Source: JAJUJL01 sp041736465
GTDB lineage: Bacteria > Chloroflexota > Anaerolineae > Anaerolineales > UBA4823
DNA: 64,000 bases
Reading direction: 5' to 3'
Assembly: GCA_041736465.1 (NCBI GenBank)
Contig: JBGSTO010000685.1
Location: 1-64,000 of the forward strand
Shown here: in pieces, positions 61,401-64,000 of the stretch
How the letters are laid out: each line of letters starts with the position of its first letter
Numbering within the stretch: the stretch's first letter is position 1
The notes under the pieces: model-generated
The model's database searches: none
What the model saw: only the letters and a program-made list of their open reading frames with translations
What the model was told of the DNA's origin: nothing
Position numbers and translations under genes: made by a program

Positions 61401-63078
61401 GAAACACCTGCAGCCCGAGGTGCCGCAGCCCGCTTCTGAAGAGCTGGCGATGCCATCAGAAGCACTCGTTGAGCCTGAGGCCGCTGAACTGCCGGATTGG
61501 TTGGTAGAAATGGCTGGTGAGCCGCCGCTGGATGAGATCCCTGCTCAAAATGCAGAGGCAGCCTTCAATATCGAGGAACCGGAAGATATTGTCGTGGATC
61601 TGGTGCAGGAAGAAACTGAAGATCTGCCTGAGTGGCCAGTGGTAGAGCCATCGATCATCGAGGCTGAGGAATCGGAAGATATTGTCGAGGGTCTGGTGCA
61701 GGAAGAAGCTGCATTTCTGCCTGAGTGGCCAGAGGTAGCGCCATCGATCATCGAGGCTGAGGAACCGGAAGACATTGTCGAGGGTCTGGTGCAGGAAGAA
61801 GCTGCATTTCTGCCTGAGTGGCCGAAGGCAGAGCCATCGATCGTCGATGTTGTTGAGACTGGTGAAGAGCCCGAAGCAATTGGAGCCTCCGCTGAGGCTG
61901 AAATAGTATCGCAGGCTATCGTGCCAGAAGCTGAAGTCGAAGCAGAGGAATTCGAGGCGCTAACCGAGATATCGCAGGAGCAAACGCCGGCGGAATTTGC
62001 CGACGAAGATGCTGCTTTTGCCTGGCTGGAGAGCCTTGCCACCCGGCAAGGGGCCAGAGAAGATGAATTATTGCTGGAACCGGACGAACGCACGGAACTT
62101 CCTCCTGATTGGATCAAGAAGGTACTGGATACGGGCGAGCTGACGCCAGCAGAACCGTTGGAACCCGGACTTCCTGCCTTTATCGAGGCGCGTACCGGCC
62201 CCATGTCTGAATACATCCAGGAACCGGACCTTCCGGTGCAGGAACAACCCGCTATCGATGAAGTGCAGCCTGGCTTGGCCGAAGAAGTCGAACCGGCGCT
62301 GGGCGAACCAGCCGCAGAGGCGCTGCCCGAGCTGGATCAGGTGAGGGAAGGCCTGCCAATCGTAGAAGGCGAAGAATTTGTAGAGGGAGAGATTGAAACC
62401 GGGTACACCCTACCTGAACAGGTGTCTGAACCGGTCGCCCCGGTTGAAGAAATCACTGAAACAGTTCCTGCTTTGCCAGACTGGCTGCAGGATCTTGAAG
62501 AGCAGCCAGTTCAGGAAGAAGAGATAACCTGGACACCGCCCGAAGCAGCCATTACTCCGGAGCAGGTTGAGCTCGAGAGCGTTGATCTGAATACTGCCAG
62601 CCTAAGAGACCTGGAGCGCCTGCCTGGTGTTGGCTTCATCCGAGCTCAAGCGTTGATCGCATACCGGGAAGCCAATGGCCCATTCCATAGTGTCGAAGAG
62701 CTGAATCTAATTGATGGCTTCGATGCCGATACGATCCAGGGTTTACTCGATGTCGTGCAAGTAGAAGCCCCTGCCCCCGCAGTAGAAGAGGCTCCGCTGC
62801 CGGTATCTACCATTACATCAGAAGAGGCGCAAGTTACCCTGCTGCAAGCGCGCAATGAGCTGGTTCAGGATCTCACCCAACCCGCAATGCAAAAGTACCT
62901 CAGTTTGATCGAATCTGAGGAACTGCTGGAGGATGTAATCCACGATCTCCACGAAGCGATCAGCCGCAGCCCTAAAGATTTCGACACCTGGCAGGCCTTG
63001 GGAGATGCAAATTTGCGCGCCGGGCATATTCAAGAGGCGCTGAATGCCTATACCCGAGCGGAAGAACTGCTGCGCTAA
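58432..63078 (+). CDS. Giant acidic TPR protein with repeated P-D/E-W-L motifs and a helix-hairpin-helix domain
   Basis: The protein has 1548 residues and no signal peptide or membrane segment. Residues 1-230 are TPR repeats (EIESLIERGQYEQAIFHC, YLRVDQRVEAAETC). From about 289 to 1355 a very acidic, Pro/Ala/Glu-rich region carries 17 copies of P-[DE]-W-[LMI] (PDWLKEIEP, PDWLRELEA) and three PEWP. Two longer copies of FAWLESLA-x-x-QGAREDELLL ending in PPDWI are near 655 and 1193. Residues 1384-1444 are a ComEA-like HhH domain (VDLNTASLRDLERLPGVGFI) and the last 85 residues are again TPR. Probably a cytoplasmic scaffold. No function is known to me. Confidence 0.85.
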   Translation: MAITSLRAYNREIESLIERGQYEQAIFHCRHILQYFPKHIDTYRLLGKTYLESQRYGDAADILQRVLSSIPDDFVSHVGLSIIREDEGNLSDAIWHMERAFESQPSNSAIQAELRRLRNKRDGYDAPKVRLTRGALARMYMKGDLHPQAIAELRAALVEDPKRIDLQILLGQCYLRVDQRVEAAETCSIILHKLPYALEANRILEQILSSTERSDEARACRERVQALDPYYAHTTSVRPDSSQVPDEAVVIEKATWQPGRSSGQLGAQPDWAASLGVKVDDLAPTRQDVPEWLSGAAPQAETSAAEDEEVIPEAAQAPQGSDDFIPEWLKDAGWGPSSGESESIEAADDVVPGPDVQPAVGAEIPDWLKAIAPEAEAGEPVPLEDTAGEQDDLAWLEQPEPGLSAGMADLPADSIQPEAELDLGDVQEPIEVPDWLMELGGAQAEQPSQPAEVEKSGSEDMPDWLAELAPEDQVGQEPTGQEPAAELFADSSAQPAALPDWLKEIEPEAGAETEASAIKPDTASKDEEWLFEFEDKTPASPSFEESLPADAADFPEWLKNISAEGTAGQPGLELSSESDDEALSELAALPSDELPDWMKEIEAEYVQAESAKAGEVMESSPETPEEIPSETPVPSQESEQGVVPFSADDSDVDSAFAWLESLAAKQGAREDELLLSPDQRQEAPPDWIADSETPQEAQPEIFQAQAASPGLTAHLEFPDEEGEETGAEPLPDWLKEIQTEPADEIAPAVEESTLPKVTPAFTEADIEAELAGLSDEGAGISEQKAEAEPVVFPDWLSELEEEVAPGLPDYLEQKEGLAEEALITPESEAAPGSGTEPEAEAEAEAAELPDWLRELEAEVEPQEPASVEPEQAPTISQLEVEAGEGEAAPVIEPEAEAEPAELPDWLRELEAEVEPQEPASLEPAEAALEEGFDFLDTEAELEGEQEAIRADLPDWLQAEAAEAAPQSELHAWPEEPDIIEGDTRPSTGILKHLQPEVPQPASEELAMPSEALVEPEAAELPDWLVEMAGEPPLDEIPAQNAEAAFNIEEPEDIVVDLVQEETEDLPEWPVVEPSIIEAEESEDIVEGLVQEEAAFLPEWPEVAPSIIEAEEPEDIVEGLVQEEAAFLPEWPKAEPSIVDVVETGEEPEAIGASAEAEIVSQAIVPEAEVEAEEFEALTEISQEQTPAEFADEDAAFAWLESLATRQGAREDELLLEPDERTELPPDWIKKVLDTGELTPAEPLEPGLPAFIEARTGPMSEYIQEPDLPVQEQPAIDEVQPGLAEEVEPALGEPAAEALPELDQVREGLPIVEGEEFVEGEIETGYTLPEQVSEPVAPVEEITETVPALPDWLQDLEEQPVQEEEITWTPPEAAITPEQVELESVDLNTASLRDLERLPGVGFIRAQALIAYREANGPFHSVEELNLIDGFDADTIQGLLDVVQVEAPAPAVEEAPLPVSTITSEEAQVTLLQARNELVQDLTQPAMQKYLSLIESEELLEDVIHDLHEAISRSPKDFDTWQALGDANLRAGHIQEALNAYTRAEELLR
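61576..61854 (+). repeat. Three tandem 93-bp coding repeats
   Basis: Units begin at 61576, 61669 and 61762; each encodes 31 residues starting E-[PS]-E-D-I-V and including LPEWP. The second and third units are nearly identical at DNA level, pointing to recent in-frame duplication inside the giant TPR gene. Confidence 0.85.
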
Positions 63079-63111
63079 AACAGCACAGACTATATTTTTT
63101 TGGAGGCAGTT

Positions 63112-63561
63112 TTGGAAAGAACACTCGTGCTCGTAAAGCCCGATGGTGTCCAGCGTGGACTGATCGGTGAGGTGATCAGCCGGTTAGAGAGGCGAGGGTT
63201 GAGGCTGATTGCAGCAAAGTTTGTGTCCGTCAGCCGCGAACTGGCAGAGACCCACTATGCCGTTCACAAAGGCAAAGATTTCTACCCTGGCCTGATTGCC
63301 TATATCACCTCTTCACCCGTAATGGCAATGGCCTGGGAAGGCCCGCGGGCGATCGCAGTTGTGCGCCAAACCATGGGCTCTACCCGACCGTTTGAAGCCG
63401 CTCCCGGAACCATTCGCCATGATTTAGCACTGGAGACCGGTCGCAATCTCACCCACGCGTCTGACAGTGTACAAAACGGAGAGAATGAGATTGCACTGTG
63501 GTTCAAGCCGGAAGAGCTGGTCGCCTGGTCCCGCGAGACAGACCGCTGGATCTTCGAATAA
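63112..63561 (+). CDS. ndk: Nucleoside diphosphate kinase
   Basis: The 149-residue protein starts ERTLVLVKPDGVQRGLIGEV and has the catalytic region GTIRHDLALETGRNLTHASDS, where the phospho-histidine usually sits in NxxHxSDS; here it reads NLTHASDS, intact. It equalises nucleoside triphosphate pools. TTG at 63112 is the start because GGAGG lies six bases upstream and the family begins there; no ATG is available. Confidence 0.95.
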   Translation: MERTLVLVKPDGVQRGLIGEVISRLERRGLRLIAAKFVSVSRELAETHYAVHKGKDFYPGLIAYITSSPVMAMAWEGPRAIAVVRQTMGSTRPFEAAPGTIRHDLALETGRNLTHASDSVQNGENEIALWFKPEELVAWSRETDRWIFE

Positions 63562-63582
63562 TCCCCTCATTTGACCACCAAT

Positions 63583-63616
63583 CAGGCGGGATACACGCAT
63601 ATGTGTATCCCGCCTG
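63583..63616. terminator. Strong hairpin after ndk
   Basis: A perfect 14-bp stem (63583-63596 with 63603-63616) with loop GCATAT stands 22 bp after the ndk stop. No T-run follows on the plus strand, so it is a probable but not certain terminator. Confidence 0.55.
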
Positions 63617-63685
63617 GCGCGCATTTAAACCCACAAATCATATCTGATATAATGGCGCAACACGTTTAGCAGTAAGGAATATTTA

Positions 63686-64000
63686 ATGGCGCTTACCTCC
63701 CAAGAGATCATCGAACACATCGAACGCATCCTTCCTGGAGTAGAAAAACCTGGACGCTACACCGGCGGCGAGCTGAATCAGGTCTTAAAAGATTGGCATG
63801 CGGTAACGTCGCACATCGCTCTGGTTTTTCCAGATATCTATGACCTGGGCATGTCTAACCTGGGCATGGCAATCCTGTACGATCTGATTAACAAACGGCA
63901 GGATGCCCTGGCGGAGAGAGCCTTTTCACCCTGGATTGATATGGAAGCAGCCATGCGCCAGGCTGGCGTTCCCCTGTACTCGTTGGAGAGCAAACATGCC
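63686..64000 (+). CDS. B12-binding-domain radical SAM protein (TIGR03960-like), N-terminal part
   Basis: 105 residues are seen before the window ends. The start (RILPGVEKPGRYTGGELNQVL), VTSHIALVFPDIYDLGMSNLGMAILYDLIN and AERAFSPWIDMEAAMRQAGVPLYSLES match the N-terminal region of B12-binding radical SAM proteins of the TIGR03960 type, whose reaction is not settled. The SAM-binding CxxxCxxC is beyond the edge. AAGGAA precedes the ATG and a TATAAT at 63648-63653 may be its -10. Confidence 0.85.
   Translation, partial: MALTSQEIIEHIERILPGVEKPGRYTGGELNQVLKDWHAVTSHIALVFPDIYDLGMSNLGMAILYDLINKRQDALAERAFSPWIDMEAAMRQAGVPLYSLESKHA

Noticed and set aside
58432..63078. Giant protein as an adhesin or surface protein
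   Set aside because: No signal peptide, membrane anchor or sorting motif is visible; TPR and HhH domains suggest the cytoplasm.

Overview
The window most resembles a chromosome segment of an anaerobic, single-membrane bacterium of the Chloroflexota, probably Anaerolineae. This is inferred from gene content only: a Tad/Flp pilus operon without an outer-membrane secretin, about ten polytopic GT-C-type glycosyltransferases in one locus, a membrane pyrophosphatase of the K+-independent type, and a very large acidic TPR protein full of P-D/E-W-L motifs. No rRNA, tRNA, insertion sequence, phage module or CRISPR array was seen.

Region 1 (1-8971) is a carbohydrate-use locus. A minus-strand gene train carries a zinc alcohol dehydrogenase, a UroD-superfamily protein, a class II aldolase/epimerase, a galactitol-type PTS (EIIA, EIIB, EIIC), a second divergent EIIB, a NifS-type aminotransferase, a SorC-family regulator and the start of a TPP-dependent 2-oxoacid dehydrogenase E1-alpha. 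A 3-hexulose-6-phosphate synthase-like gene is divergent. Near-consensus promoters at 7072-7100 and 8247-8275 are covered by repeated TTCAC-N4-GTGAA-type palindromes, so the locus looks like one regulon with an unknown substrate.

Region 2 (8995-17787) holds a beta-repeat lipoprotein, a copper operon (csoR-copZ-copA) with its promoter and CsoR operator, two paralogous thioredoxin-fold lipoproteins, a TlpA-like thioredoxin, an Lgt-like membrane protein, a DUF302 protein, folB and folE. One thioredoxin-fold gene (13108-13674) has an in-frame TGA exactly where the first redox cysteine belongs (W-TGA-V-T-C), followed by a hairpin that fits bacterial SECIS rules. It is a strong selenoprotein candidate and the best single find here.

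Region 3 (17908-27457) holds hpf, comF and a Tad/Flp pilus operon (flp, cpaB, cpaE/tadZ, tadA, tadB, tadC), preceded by a DegS/NarL-like two-component system with its own promoter.

Region 4 (27567-49658) is a 22-kb surface-glycan locus: GT-C membrane proteins, GT2 and GT4 transferases, a WbsX-type protein, a DPM1/GtrB-type polyprenyl-phosphate glycosyltransferase and one decayed GT4 remnant. Most genes overlap by 4-8 bp. Region 5 (49846-64000) holds rpoD, a Gld-type ABC exporter operon preceded by a possible attenuator and Cys-rich leader peptide, hppA with a long structured leader, the giant TPR/PDWL/HhH protein, ndk, and the start of a B12-binding radical SAM gene.
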